Below are positions 49,651 through 61,759 of a stretch of 64,000 bases of DNA, piece after piece. Within the stretch, counting starts at the first letter, position 1. Each line of letters begins with the position of its first letter. Source of the DNA: Oreocharis arfaki (lineage: Eukaryota; Chordata; Aves; Passeriformes; Paramythiidae); the NCBI GenBank assembly GCA_013398015.1, contig VZRR01010829.1, forward strand, positions 437,733-501,732. The letters are read 5' to 3'. The notes under the pieces are model-generated. The model worked only from the letters and a program-made list of their open reading frames with translations. It was not told where the DNA came from and ran no database searches. The translations under genes were made by a program, and so were the position numbers.

Positions 49651-52600
49651 AAGTTTGTTCATTCTGCATTAGGCATGACAGCAGTGAAGAATGTCAAGTG
49701 CTCATTTCTTGTTTACTTTTTTCTGTCCACTAGTTGATCCCTCATTTTTGTTTGGTTGCAGCTGCAAGGCTGATGCACTGTATCAGTAAGAAGTAAAACC
49801 TGTTATATGAATCACCTAAAGAAAATATCAGTAAATTCCTTATGGGATTTTATCTGTTTTAAATTACTTTCATATGACTGAAGTTATGTGCTGAGCTAAG
49901 AAGAAAAGAAAGCAAGTTGACAGTACCTCTGGCCATTTTAAGATATCTTGTGGGGAGTTTAATGCTTCTTTTGCAATCTTTGTGAGGCTTCTGCTTGGGC
50001 TGATCATAAGAGAACAGTGAAGTAAAGACCCTGTAACCAGCAGTGCAAAGAAGTCAGGGTTTTCTGCCTGTGGGCTCAGACCTATTGTGGTGTAAGCGCC
50101 TTTATCTCACTGGTGGTCACAGGTTACTCCTGAAATAAACCACACTTTGTGTAGGCTAAAGATGTGCTCCCAGCATTTTAGTTTTAAGAGAGATAAATAT
50201 TCTTGGGGTTTTGTTTGCCTGTATTTTATAAAGGTTTTTTAGTTTCAATTTTTAAAGAAAGTGTCAGGGCAAGAAGTGTTTCCATATGCTGCAGCATGGA
50301 ATCGAAAAGTAAAACTTGTTACTGGTGAATTACTATCATTTGCTGTTTATACTAGAATATTCAACATGCTATGGGACTTACCCAGAGATGCCAGGATGGC
50401 ATGATTCCTTCACTGCAGAGGTCCCCAGATCAGTATAGGCACAGAGAAGAAGACAGGCTGGAGCAGATAAAGAGTGTGAAAATGAAAGTCAACTCTGCTT
50501 GCTGTAATATGGCACAATTGTTTCTTAAGGGTATTTCATGGGTAATGAAGCTAAACAGCTTAGTTTCATTATCCAAGCCGAGATAAATGCATGGGGAATA
50601 CATTTCAATACATCATCTAAGCCTCCATGTGATTTAAGTCTCCAGTCAAGTCACGATCTGTTCAACACAACAACACATTTGTGGGAGTTGGACTTAGAGA
50701 CACAATTAAAACTTCGGTTCCCAAAGGGATGTGAAATCTAAATTTTTATAAAGGATTCAGTTATTGCACAAATAAAGATATTTCCCTGACTAATTAGTTT
50801 GGGATCACTGTATGTCCCATCCCACATAGTGTACAGGGCTTGGGCAGTCTCACTGTGAGCAGAGCTCCGACGGGAGAGGAGGAAGCAAACTGGAGCACTG
50901 CTGCAGTTGTGGGGTTGGCAGCACTGGGCAGTTGGCTTCTAGATCTTGGTCTTGGTAAAAGGGTAAAGCCAAGAATATTTTCTGCCCTGTTGCATGGAGA
51001 AAGGCCCTGTCCCTCTGAGAGTGTCGTGAATATGTGTCTTAGGAAATTTTAACTTAAAAGCATATCTTATGCAGTGAAAACCAGATTGCTTAAAATTTCT
51101 TTAGGCTACAATCATCCTAGAACAGTTTAAAAAAAAAACAGGTAATAAGTCTAGGATGACATTAAGATGGTAGGGCCCTTGGCTGGCCTCTGCCTGCCTC
51201 TTTTCAGCAGAGTTCTTGTCAAGGGTTTAGCCTGTGGTGTTTGTCTTGATGATGTCCCTTTACATGTCTTATTCTCTTCAACCCCAATTACTCACTCCAA
51301 AGTATCATTTCTGTTTCCTATTATGCAGTGCATGTACTGAGGGAACAGAAAAGGTTCAGCAAATCAAACTAGAAGTCAACAAGGAAACACAAATATCCAT
51401 GAAAGCAAGATTCAGGTTCACTTGCTTGATAAATTATGTGATCCAGAAGGTAAAACTTTCTCGTTTGAGTTCTTTGATAACCCCATACTAATTGTTGCTC
51501 CTTGCTAAGCACTGTGCTGTTCTTCAAGCATTGGGTGGAAAACAGACGGGTGTAAGAGGTACAGGAGCCACCAGAAGGCTGGCTCATCTGCCTGGCTCAT
51601 TTGCTCACGTGCCCTCCTATGATCTCAAAAATCTGCTGCAACTCCGCACTCTGAGGAAAAGCCCTAATATGCAAAACAAACATGATGCTGGCGATGCAAC
51701 ATTAAGCAACTGATGATGTTAAGAAATGCACTACTACTTGTTCGAGGCCGTCTGGTCTGGTTAAACCCTCCTGAGCCTCTTTAATAGATGAATACTGTGT
51801 ATTACCCAATGAAGTGCTTTAGGATAAAAGTCTTCCTCTTATTGTTTCTACATTCACTGAAATGAATATTTTCTGATTTACATTCCCCCTGCCTCTCTTG
51901 TCTTCATATATATGAATTTATATGCTCCATGTATAGAGATTGGAAAGATAATTTTTTTATATCTTCTCTCTTGGGAAAACTATTTTCCCTGAAGATATCT
52001 AGCTTTCCCTAATGTGGGCTAGTGTCAGTGACTTAATGAATTTTAGCTTCTCTCCATAAGAACTTTCACCAGAAATACTTCAGTAATAGGATAGTACTGA
52101 ATATAAGCGGAATATAAATGTTGCACAGTTGAAGGGGCAGAATTACAAATGTCAGATATTCCAAACTGTTTTGGGATGACTGGATTCATTTGAAACAGAA
52201 CTTCATTGCAGAGAAACAGCCTGGGGGTGGATTGATCTTGTTTACCTACTGCTATGTTTCTTCCATAGTTGTTTGTGCAGAAATTTGCCCGTGCAGGCCT
52301 GTGTGCAGTGGGAAGGTTGGTTTGTTTCTTTAGAGTATCTGGTTTGTCAAAAAGAAGGGAAAAAAAGAAGAAAAAAGGAAGTGTTGCACTGTTCCTTAAG
52401 CTTTAAAAAGGAAATTTGGGATTCTTTTAAGCCTTAAAATATTTTGATGCCTCTGTCTTCCTGCAGCGTCCCAGTGCAATCTTTGTATCACCTGAAAGAA
52501 ATGCTTGGTATTTTTCATTCCTAAATTGTAGAGGTATCCAAAGGACCCAGTGTAAGAGCTAACATCCATACTGGCATGCTGTGGTGCTGTTTCTCTGTCA

Positions 52601-53460
52601 GGTTTCCCAATATTTCCCACATTCTGCTGAAACAATGTCAAAACCGTGCTGCCACACAGGTTCCAACATCAAAGAGTACTTCCCTCACCCACACACCCTG
52701 CTGGGGGCCTTAGGGTAAAAGGGAAGAGAATATGAGTTTCCCTGTGATAGCATTATTCATAATGATTTATTCTTTCCATTACTGTGGTTCTTAGAGGCCA
52801 CATGTAAAGATCAGGGCTTAATTGCACTTGCAGTCATGAGGTAGAAAAAAGCAAGCATCACCCTGAAGACACTTGTTAATAAAAAAACCTTGCTGGTTGC
52901 AAGTCAGACAGGTGTGTGAGGTGGAAACGGGAGAGAAGGTACAAGAAAGAACAGAGGAGCAAGTTTTCTGCATAGTAAAATGTGTACAGAAACTGAAGGA
53001 AAGTGTACTTTGCTTGAGTGTCAGGCACTGAAATAAATCTCACCAGTCTCTGAAGAAGTGTCAAGATTGAGGCAGAGTGGCTGGACCGGATGCTTGCTGA
53101 GAGAATTAATAAGCCTGGCAATAAACCCCTGGGTAATAATGGCTCTGAAGAGTTACATTTGCCTCGGAATTTACTTTTATAAAAACATGAAATTTTTTTG
53201 TGTAAACAAGATCTATAACCACCTATACAGAAGTAAAGATTTTTAGTGCCTCTGAAAATGAAGGACTGTATGCTCCAGCAGGACAGAACTTGTATTAGAG
53301 CTGTAGGATGAGAGCCCAGTGAGTAATTCAATATTGGTTATTTCATAAGCTTTGTCTTTGGTGAACATAAAATATTATTTTCTTGAATCAATTTATTATA
53401 TGACCTTTTTTTCCTTTTCTTTTTTTCCTGCCAATATGCTTCTGCCACACTTACTCTTAG

Positions 53461-54036
53461 CATTTCCTAGGTCACCCAGATGCCAAAACAGAGGATGTAG
53501 CTGGGATGTGGGAGCATTCCCAGTCTGGGCTGGGGACGGACCAGCCCTCTGCATTGTCTCGGGAGAGCTTGCCCTCACCACCTTGCTCTACCCTTCTCTT
53601 GTGTGAGGACCCACAGAATCGAGTCCCTTCTCAGCAGCTGACAGCACTGCAGCTGCTTGCAGAGTCCCTGCAGCCGGCCACTAGGCTCCAGTTGCAGCAG
53701 GAGCTGAGAGGTACAGGGACAAAAAAGGAAGGGTAAATTAGGGAAGGGCAAAAGATGGGGTTTTTTTCTGAAGTCTTTCTTCTGTTTCTTTCTTCTGGGA
53801 ACACTGGGGTCTGAGTTATGTTCAAGAGTAGCACGGATATAGCTGTTGCCTTCAGCAAGAACACGCTGAAAAGCAAACTTGCTGGAATTACACTTTTGGT
53901 TATTGCTCCCATGAAGCAACAGCCTTGTGAACCTGGTGATAAATCAGGGCCCAAAGCCCACAGCGATTATGAGGTGAAGTACAGAAAAAAAACTGCAAAG
54001 GAAAAAGCCAAGACAATGAAGGAGGCATTGATTTGA
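53461..54036 (+). CDS. Candidate two-exon 3' coding region, unrecognised product
   Basis: Possible exon A is 53461-53710. A pyrimidine tract (53406-53428) and CTTACTCTTAG (ending 53460) precede it, all 250 bases are open in one frame, and it ends GAGAG/GTACAG. Possible intron 53711-53815 (105 bases) contains both in-frame stops, a pyrimidine run (about 53761-53797) and ends TCTGAG. Possible exon B, 53816-54036, continues in the same frame to a stop (54034-54036). Together they give 156 codons with no internal stop. The first part of the peptide is Leu/Gln-rich (TALQLLAESLQPATRLQLQQ, possibly helical), and the end is strongly basic (KYRKKTAKEKAKTMKEA). Exon A is much more GC-rich than its surroundings. 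I do not recognise any family. No upstream exon or promoter could be linked, and the acceptor of exon B lies some 15 bases past its pyrimidine run. A chance arrangement or a non-coding exon remains quite possible. Confidence 0.25.
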
Positions 54037-57000
54037 TTTTGATAGCTGCTAAACAAAGAGGGCTGACAAAAAACATTAATGCCCCTTTCAGACGCCTCTG
54101 TGGGAGGTCAGCTGCCAAACAAGAGAGGAAATGGTGGGGGTGAGTTATGTGTTTGCTGTAAGACCGATGACTTCTTATGCTTGATGGAGCCAGACTTGCT
54201 TCATAGGAGATGATCTGGCATATCAGAGAGAGGGCTGGACTCTTGCTTTCTGATGAGGAATCCTGAAGGAGAGACAATGGAAGAGTGTTGCTTGCAGTGG
54301 GCTGGCAGCAGTTGGCTGTGGGAAATGCCTGAGCTGTGCAGCTGCCCTGGGAGGCTTGCTGGGATCACCTGAAGATGAGCTGTTCTTGTGCAGGGCACAG
54401 CAGTGGAGCACAGCCAGCCCCAAGGTCTGGTAGGGTGTGTGGAAGGTAGTTTTGGTACAAGTGCTTTGCATGGCAATGTCATCTTGCTGGATTTTTGTGG
54501 TGGTATTTCGTGTTTGTGGCTTGGTTGCAAGATCGGCCTCTGTTCTCCTACACAGTGAAACTCAGAGACAATTGAGGCACTGCTGCTTGTCTTAAATAGC
54601 CCTAAGAATTGTGGGGTTGTGAGAAGCAAAGGAGCAGGATGTGGCGATAGGGCAGTGTGGAGGAATCCTTCTCAGGGAGTAGTGCTTGCGGCAGGTTTAC
54701 TTGTTAGTCTTCCTCATTTTAGTTTTCCTTCACTCCTCCAGGACCAAAATATTCCTTTTTGGGTCTATATACATTTACAGACTTGTTCAAGACTGTAACC
54801 GAGCTCATTCCTTCTCAAAATAGTTTCCACCTTGCCTGTGATTTGAGACGCCATTTGCGTCATGGTTAATCTATACAAATTTTTGCCAAATAAGTAAGAT
54901 ATCGTTTTGCACAAACTCAGGTTGTTTCAGTAAGGGAGAAAGAAAGAGCAGCTGCAAATCGAACATTTTTTTATTGATAAGGGGTAGTGAAGATGGCTAA
55001 AACAGGATGCTGGCTACAGAACTGTTTCTTTCTTCTGTTTTAACATCTCTATGGCTGGCAACTCGAAAAACCCAACTAAGTTCTGCTGTAATCAACAGAC
55101 ACAAAGTTAATTAAAATGCAATAAAGATAGCTTTGCTAGTTTTCAAGTGGTGCTTAGCTGATTGGATAAAGGAAGCCTGAAACAATGTTTTTCCCATTCA
55201 TTTCCATCACATTCCTTCACTGAATGTTTTCACATTATGCACCATGGAAAATTGTTTGCAGTCTGTCTTGTGTGAGTGACAGAGTATCTTAAAACACTGT
55301 GGATTTTGATAGCAACTCATGTTGCCTTGTGGGCTAGAGACCCAAATTTCACAGATCCTGTATGCCTGATGGGAAGTTTGTCACTACAGCTCTCTTCTAC
55401 TTTTGAATGCCCGATTTGCTCAATGTCATGTGAGAAAAGATAACCTACGGAAAGTTACTTGAAAAAAAATTTCTTTGCAGATATCTGATGTAGAAGTCTG
55501 AAAATTACTAATAGAGGCAACTTAAATGAGATGGCTGAGTGTTTTCCTGGATATGCTGCCAAATAACCTAACTAATGACTTCTGTTTGACCAACGGGCCC
55601 TTCCTCGGCAGCAAAGTTGACTTTCAGGATTTCTCTGTGATCCCCATGCTCCCTTTGCTCCCTATTACCCATTTCACTAGCTTTTTACATCTTGCCTGTG
55701 CCCACATTGTTTCTGGGATGGTGCTGTAACCTTCCTGACATGATCTGAGTGGAGAAACAAAGCTTTAGAAGACATTAAGAGTAGAGGTTTTTTTTTTACC
55801 CATATCACTTCCCCAATGCAGTTTGTAATAAAACATCAAAAATTATCAGTGTATCCAGGAGATCAGTGATTAACAGTGATCTGTTTTCCCCATGCCCCCA
55901 AGGGACAGACAGCACTCTTAAGCTCTGAGTGCCACTGGTGCCTACTCTAATCTCCCTCCTTTTGGCAGTTATGTTTATCCTTAACCCAGCTACCTCTTGC
56001 TGTGTTATTCTCTTCAGTTTTCGTTGTCTTCCTTAAGCACCTGATAAGCAAGCAGCTTCTGCAAGTGTACACAGTTGCTGGCTTCCAGGACTTTTATTTC
56101 CATTACTTGCATCAGGACAATGCTAATGAGGTATGAAATCATGCTGACCAGGAGACTTTTTCTAAGCAAATTCTGCTCCAAAATAAGCAGGCATCTGTGC
56201 CTGATGGAGCAATGGAAGTCGCATGGCACAAGGAGGGCCTTGGAGAGCCATATGTTTGAAGGCTGGTGGTGACATTTCTGCTTTTCATCCTTATATGGCT
56301 CATTACTACAGTTTGTTTGCTTTCTTAATTGCTCTCTCTGTTGCTGAGTCTCTGTGGACTGTAATGTATGTAAAACAATGTGTACGATTCAAAGAAAATC
56401 AAGGGTTTGACTGTCTTGCTGTAGATACCAATATGTGAAATACTGTGAACTACAAATTAAAGGAATCTACTGTATGTTGAATTAAATCCTAAGCCACTAG
56501 TAACTTAAATCCTTTGTTCTCACTATAATTTAATATTTCATAGCAGCAGATTTGCTCTATAGCAGTGTAGTGCCTAAGGCACTCGCACAAGAGTGCACGC
56601 ACCATAACGGTTCCAGCAGAAAGGAGCTTGCTTTGTCTGAACAGGCAAAAAGTCTGGGGAAAAGGGAGTGTTTTAGTTCTTACTCCACAGAAGAGGCACA
56701 CTGAAAAATTAACAGACTTGCCTGTAATCTCCCAGAGTCTTCACAAATGTGGTGGTGATTTAATCTCCTGATTGTGATTTTCATCACAAATTCTGAACAA
56801 ATCGATAACATGTTTATTTGCCATCCCATAATTGCAGCAGTATTTTGTTGTTAAATACCCTGAAGTGCCATTAACAACTAGGTCATTTAAGAATTGTAAC
56901 TAACATGGGCGCTTGAGGCATTTCTAAAGGAAATAGTGTGTGAGCTGTTCAATATAAGTAACAATAAAGCAAGCTACTTGATTATGCAGCAATACAAACC

Positions 57001-58419
57001 TGAAAGCCTGCCTGAAGTACTTTGGAGAAAGCCTGGCAGTGTCATACCACCATGGCACATCCTCTTCACTACTCTGCAGGGCACTGTAAAGTGGATGCAG
57101 AATGAAACAAAAGATTAAAAAGGAAAAATAGACCTGGGCTACCTTAATCTGAGGCCAAGAGCGAGAACATGCCCCTGTGTCCTCTGACGCCCTGGTACGG
57201 AGGCACAGCACAGAAAGGGAAATTCACAATGGCAAATTGCAGCTTTGAAACTCCAAATTCAGCATTAAAGAAAATTGAAACGTAGCTGAGTAGGCTGGTG
57301 GCCCACTGGAGTAATCACCTGCCGCCGTGTTTTCAAACAAAAGCTCAAGTGAAAGCTACAGGGTGACCAACCAAGGGACAGAAAGCTAATTTTCTCCTAC
57401 CTTTTGTTATAAATAGTGATAAATTGTGACTCCTGATCTTAGAGGTAGAACACTGCAAAGAAGTGAATTCTGTGGCTAGAAATGATGTGTTAAGACACTC
57501 TGGTCAAAACAAAAAATGTTGTTGTGCCCCCCCAGCTCCTAGTCCCCCCAGTCAGATTAAAGCACTGGTACTGCATGAAGATCCAAAGAACTGAAGCTAA
57601 CCAGCTAGGCAAAGATTTAGCCAACACAGGAAATATCTGTAGATAGTTTTCCGAATCCCAGCTGTTAAAAAAAATTACGAACTGAGCTGACATATGGATA
57701 TCGCAGCATTGTTTCTGCTTTCTGCATAGGAATGGGGCTTTTAATTGGGTTTTCAGTACATGTGCTTGCTGTTAGAATTGTGTTTGGATAAACCTGCTGG
57801 GAAGTTTGTTTTTAATGTATTGTTTTAGCAATGTTCTCGTTTTCTAACATTCTGGTAAGATCGATATTTAATGGCTTTGAAAGCACTCAAGTAATTTTAT
57901 TTACAACTGTGAATGAACATTTTGGGGAACTGTTCTTTTTTAGTTGCCCTTTTTCCCATTTGGTTATCAATATGATGGAGATAAGAAGACAAATCCTGTT
58001 CATCTCCTATTGATTTTGGACTAAGTGAGCAATCAGCCCCTGTAACTCTACTCCTCCACATGCTCAAATAATATCTGTAAAAGCAGAGATGCAGTAACAG
58101 ATGTGAAGGCCAGATACAGATACACCACTTTTGCAAGGGAAGCATTTAATAGAAAAACGGGAAATTAAGTGAGTATAGTGAGTGGTTTGGGAAGGTTAAC
58201 TGAACTGTTTGCACTCTTGAAAATGGTAGTAACTGAAAACATAATTTTTCTCCAAACCAGTGTGGGAACTCCTCTCTGTTGAAAACTTGACTGTAGTGTA
58301 TGAAGCAATTAGTGCAAATATACTACAACATTAGGGAGCACAAGCATATATTTTTTTAAAATTTTACAACGATAGAAGAAGCCAAATACCCTTATATATT
58401 ACATTAATGAGATAGATTG
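54037..58419. other. Non-coding DNA, no gene seen
   Basis: It follows the candidate exon pair. An AATAAA-type signal lies near 55122 but cannot be tied to a transcript. A minus-strand frame of 142 codons (54201-54629) lies in GC-richer sequence and is Ser/Pro/His-rich without splice context. A MIR-like fragment may lie at 56685-56735 but is too weak to call. The remainder is AT-rich with nothing specific. Confidence 0.5.
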
Positions 58420-58740
58420 CTACTTTTCATGGAGCCTCTGTGCTCTGCACTGCACTGTATGCAGATTTGCTAGTTAATAAGCCCGAACAGTGTTTCTGTT
58501 CATGGAAAATGAATCCGAAACGTTTGTCATATTATCTGTTTGGCATGCCTGACTGGTGTCTGGAGTGGCACTTTGCTAATGTGCTATTACTCAGTGTCAT
58601 TAACCCGCAGAAGTGATTGAAAGGTGAATTTATATTTGCATCATGCTGCTCAGAACAGGCGGTGCTCTGGATTAATCTGGTGCCCTGTGAAATGGTGCTG
58701 CACAGGATAAAACGAACAAAGCATCTCAAAAATTGCATAT
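58420..58740. promoter_or_regulatory. Candidate enhancer (conserved-element-like)
   Basis: This stretch contains an exact octamer ATTTGCAT (58634-58641), an OTX/PITX-type inverted pair ggattaatct (58669-58678), an atgcagat near 58459 and several TTAAT cores, packed in about 300 bp without simple repeats or useful frames. The paired TAAT/ATTA core is the dimer form bound by paired-class homeodomains. Function and conservation are inferred. Confidence 0.28.
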
Positions 58741-59754
58741 CCCTAACTCTTGGTAGCTTTTTTCACTGAAGGAGTGTCCTGTTGTGATTATGTTAAAATG
58801 CAGGCATGAAGTTGCCTGTGGGAACATTTGTTTGTTAGCTGTCTGTTCAACATCGTTAGAAAGCCAAAGTTTTTATAATTCCTGTGAAAAGCTTCTGATT
58901 GCTTTGCCCATCAGCATTAAAACCACATAAAATATTTTGGCAGCTGAATTATACATAAATAGCTTTGAAATATTGCATTAAAAGGGGGGGATTGGTCTGG
59001 GAAATGCAGGGCTGATTTTTTTTTTTCTTATCGATTAGGAAAGTGTATCTGTTTGCATGCAAGTAGATTACTTTCATCCTACAACATACTTTCTTCTCCA
59101 CTGGAAATGAATAGGTCCTATTTTCTTTCTGTGAGCAAAACCATCACTGTTAGTTTGTTCAGGGTTAAATAACTGCCTTTTTTTTTTTTTTTTTTGCTTG
59201 TTTTTTTGCATGCCATGGTATTTTTATAAACAATATTCATTGCAAACAGTTTGTAAAGAAGTATACAAGCAAAGCCCCAGTCTTTTCATTTGTGTGGATT
59301 TTGGAGCTGAAATGGTGTTTTCTATGACCTGTTCAGGAGTGCAAGGAGATCCAGATCTATAAAACAGAATGGGTTCTTGCTGACTGAAAATATGGAAAGA
59401 TGAGGGAAGAGAAGGCAACGGTGATTGTTCTGTATCTCTCCCGATTTGATTTCTTTCTGTTTGGTTTTGCATCAAAGTTTGAGGCTTGAAATAATTTGTT
59501 TTCTGATTTTTTTTCTATTAATTTTATTTTTTATGTAGTCTTAAAATATTGGTATATTCTTCTATGTAAAAAGGCAAAAAAATTCTTAGCATTTTTGCAC
59601 TGTGCTTCACAAAAGACAGAGCCGTGTGACACACCGTTCTAATAAGCTTTTGACACACCACAGAGTTGGAAATGTTTTCAAAACCCCACTGAATGGGGGG
59701 TTTAGTTCCTATTTTGACAGCTCATGTCTCCCACTCAGTCTGCAGATAAAATGC
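58741..59754. other. Non-coding AT-rich DNA, no gene seen
   Basis: T-rich and A-rich tracts, including the T18 run listed separately. No exon-like structure is seen. Confidence 0.55.
59178..59195. repeat. T18 homopolymer
   Basis: Eighteen T in a row, followed by gcttg and a second run of seven T. Confidence 0.9.
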
Positions 59755-60030
59755 CCACCGCTCCAGCAAGTTTTACCCGCGTAGCCGCGCGGTGAGAGCC
59801 TGCACCCAAACAGAACTGGGAGAGAAAACAGAGGAAGGTGTAAGTGAAGACCGTGACATGAACGAGTCGTTGTGACAATGAGCGCAGAGCTGATCCTAAG
59901 TGAGAGGTGTTAGGGTAATAAATGACTTCTGAAAGCCGTGGTGACAGGCGCGTGTCCCGGATCAGGGAGTGGAGGCGCGCGCCAGGGCTGTGCCGGGCAT
60001 GTGGGACACGGCTTGTCCCTCATCTCTTCA
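59755..60030. promoter_or_regulatory. Weak CpG-rich patch
   Basis: About 18 CpGs by eye in 275 bases, in three clusters (cccgcgtagccgcgcgg near 59776, gaccgtgac to gagcgcag at 59849-59886, and ggcgcgtgtcccgg to acacgg at 59946-60010). This is well above the local background but below a classic island. It abuts a conserved-looking AT-rich stretch (60110-60560). It might be a weak promoter, an enhancer or just a GC-rich patch. Confidence 0.3.
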
Positions 60031-60109
60031 GGAAGATGCACATTCTTACTCATTTCTCTTGTAGTAAGGATTAGTGCTGTTTCCATTTGTGAAATTTAGC
60101 CCTTTTCCA

Positions 60110-60560
60110 GGGACTTGAAAAATAATGGACTCACTGTTCTTCTCAATTAGTCCTTTATTTTCTTTAATCAGATGGAGATCAGTTTTCTGTCGTCATTCCT
60201 TAATAATAAAAATGCTCTGATGAGCCTAATTGTTATAGTAATTTGACCTCAAATCCAGGAGCAGTCACCCCTGAATTTTATTGTTCAAAAAGGATAAATG
60301 CAATGCAACCTTGAATGTCTTTCCAGTCGTTGATTAGCTGTGTAGCCTAAGTACTGGGATTCTTCTGTGTGTTATTTTTGCTGTTATTGGATGGTAAAAC
60401 AAAGAAAAGAAATCCCGAGGAGTTCATCTACATTGACACGTTAGATTACAAGAGCTTCTCCAGGGCATTTGTTCATCATGTACAGATAAATTCAATCTCT
60501 CTCTCCTTTTCCTGTAATGGAAAGATTGCTGCAATGTGGGAGTTAATTAGCAGAGCTGTT
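60110..60560. promoter_or_regulatory. Candidate enhancer (conserved-element-like)
   Basis: AT-rich with many homeodomain cores (caattagtcc, cctaattgtt, gttgattagc, gttaattagc), a TGACCTCA nuclear-receptor-like half site (60244-60251) and low repeat content. It ends just before a tetranucleotide microsatellite. The 77-codon frame at 60369-60602 ends in repeat sequence and is not called. Confidence 0.22.
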
Positions 60561-60595
60561 TATGAAAAGGAAAAGGCGGGGAGGAGGGGTAGGCA

Positions 60596-60638
60596 TGGAT
60601 AGATGGATGGATGGGTTGATGGATGAATAGATAGATGC
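60596..60638. repeat. GGAT/GATA tetranucleotide microsatellite
   Basis: About 10 imperfect units alternating tgga, tgga-t and ataga forms (tggatagatggatggatggg). It is likely polymorphic. Confidence 0.85.
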
Positions 60639-61759
60639 TGGAACAATTTTAATTTGTTAAAAAACCCAAGTGTGCAGGGGATTGCAAAATTTGGAGTTTG
60701 CCCATATTTATAAAAACAAAATACTATTTGCTGTCAGCTCTGGAAAAGCATTGTACAGTGGTTATTTTTAATTTTTGTGTGTACATGTGTTTTTGTTAGC
60801 TGAAAACACTGTCTGGACATTGTATAATTCTACTCACTAAAGAGCAATTCCCTTCATGTCACCAAATGGAAGCAGGATGGGCAGCACAGAAAAATGAAGG
60901 AAAAATAGCTATGAAGTTTGAGTAATGGTTAAGTAGAACCTGAACTGGTGGTGTAGTCTGTTAGCTGAATTGTTATTTCGATGAAGAAAATATGTGTTGT
61001 AATGAGTTTCACAAAGAGAAGGTAATGCTACTAATTTTGCTTTTTTTTAAGGGAAAACTGTGTCATATTTCAGCACTATTTATTATTTTGTGTATTACTC
61101 AGTTTGGAAAAAGTTACAAACTTCAACAAATACATTTAGTTTCCTGCATTTCATTCAAATGGGTACAAGGCATGGACCTTCTCCTATTTCTACTTTCATG
61201 GCTAATTCTGATATAAATCCGGACAGATTCAGACTTTTCTGTTTCTGATGGGTCAGCATTCCTGGTTTGCATCCACAAAGGAAACATCCTTGTTGACCAG
61301 CACAGTACTTTGCTACTTGGATTTCCATTCCTCTGCTCTGATGTTTATTTCATTTTATCTGCTTTTTAAACAAAGCCATTGTTACAAAAATAAATCTAAA
61401 AATATTCAGTAGCTCCAAAAGTTAAGGAGTGAGCTCATGAAATAATTTATTCCCATTTTAACTTCATTTATTTAAAGATATATTTTTTTAGAGTTAGTTG
61501 AAGCCTTTTCAATAGACTACATACATATATATAGGTTTAGCTTAATCTTTGACTCAGAATTGCTTTTCATTACAAATATAAATGTTTAAAAAATATGCAG
61601 AAGTCTTAGGAACAGTACAATTATTTGTAAAACCCACTAGCAGGATCCATATAGGTAACATTCCTTTGGGCTTGGAGAGGGAAAGTGCAAGGTTCAAAGT
61701 CAAAATGCAGAAAAAATTCATTGCCAATGAGCCTGTATGCAGTGATGTATGTAAACATG
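60639..61759. other. Non-coding AT-rich DNA, no gene seen
   Basis: No exon, RNA gene or repeat recognised. Short frames at 60992-61248 are hydrophobic by AT-rich chance. Confidence 0.55.

Larger units (their letters stand above)
40665..53405. other. Non-coding DNA with old repeat relics, no gene seen
   Basis: It holds a 66-bp exon-like piece at 43877-43942 with an internal 18-bp duplication, a second MIR relic (44690-44790), A and T homopolymers, an ancient repeat relic (49575-49650), and AT-rich conserved-looking stretches at 45060-45320 and 45840-46080. Acceptor-like sites at 41139, 47652 and 52484 do not open frames with donors. The rest shows nothing specific. Confidence 0.5.

Noticed and set aside
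54201..54629. 142-codon minus-strand frame
   Set aside because: GC-richer sequence keeps stops rare; the peptide is Ser/Pro/His-rich without splice sites or a recognised family.
56685..56735. MIR-like segment (aattaacagacttgcctgta)
   Set aside because: Only about 30 bases agree, and order and spacing are poorer than in the three MIR relics accepted.
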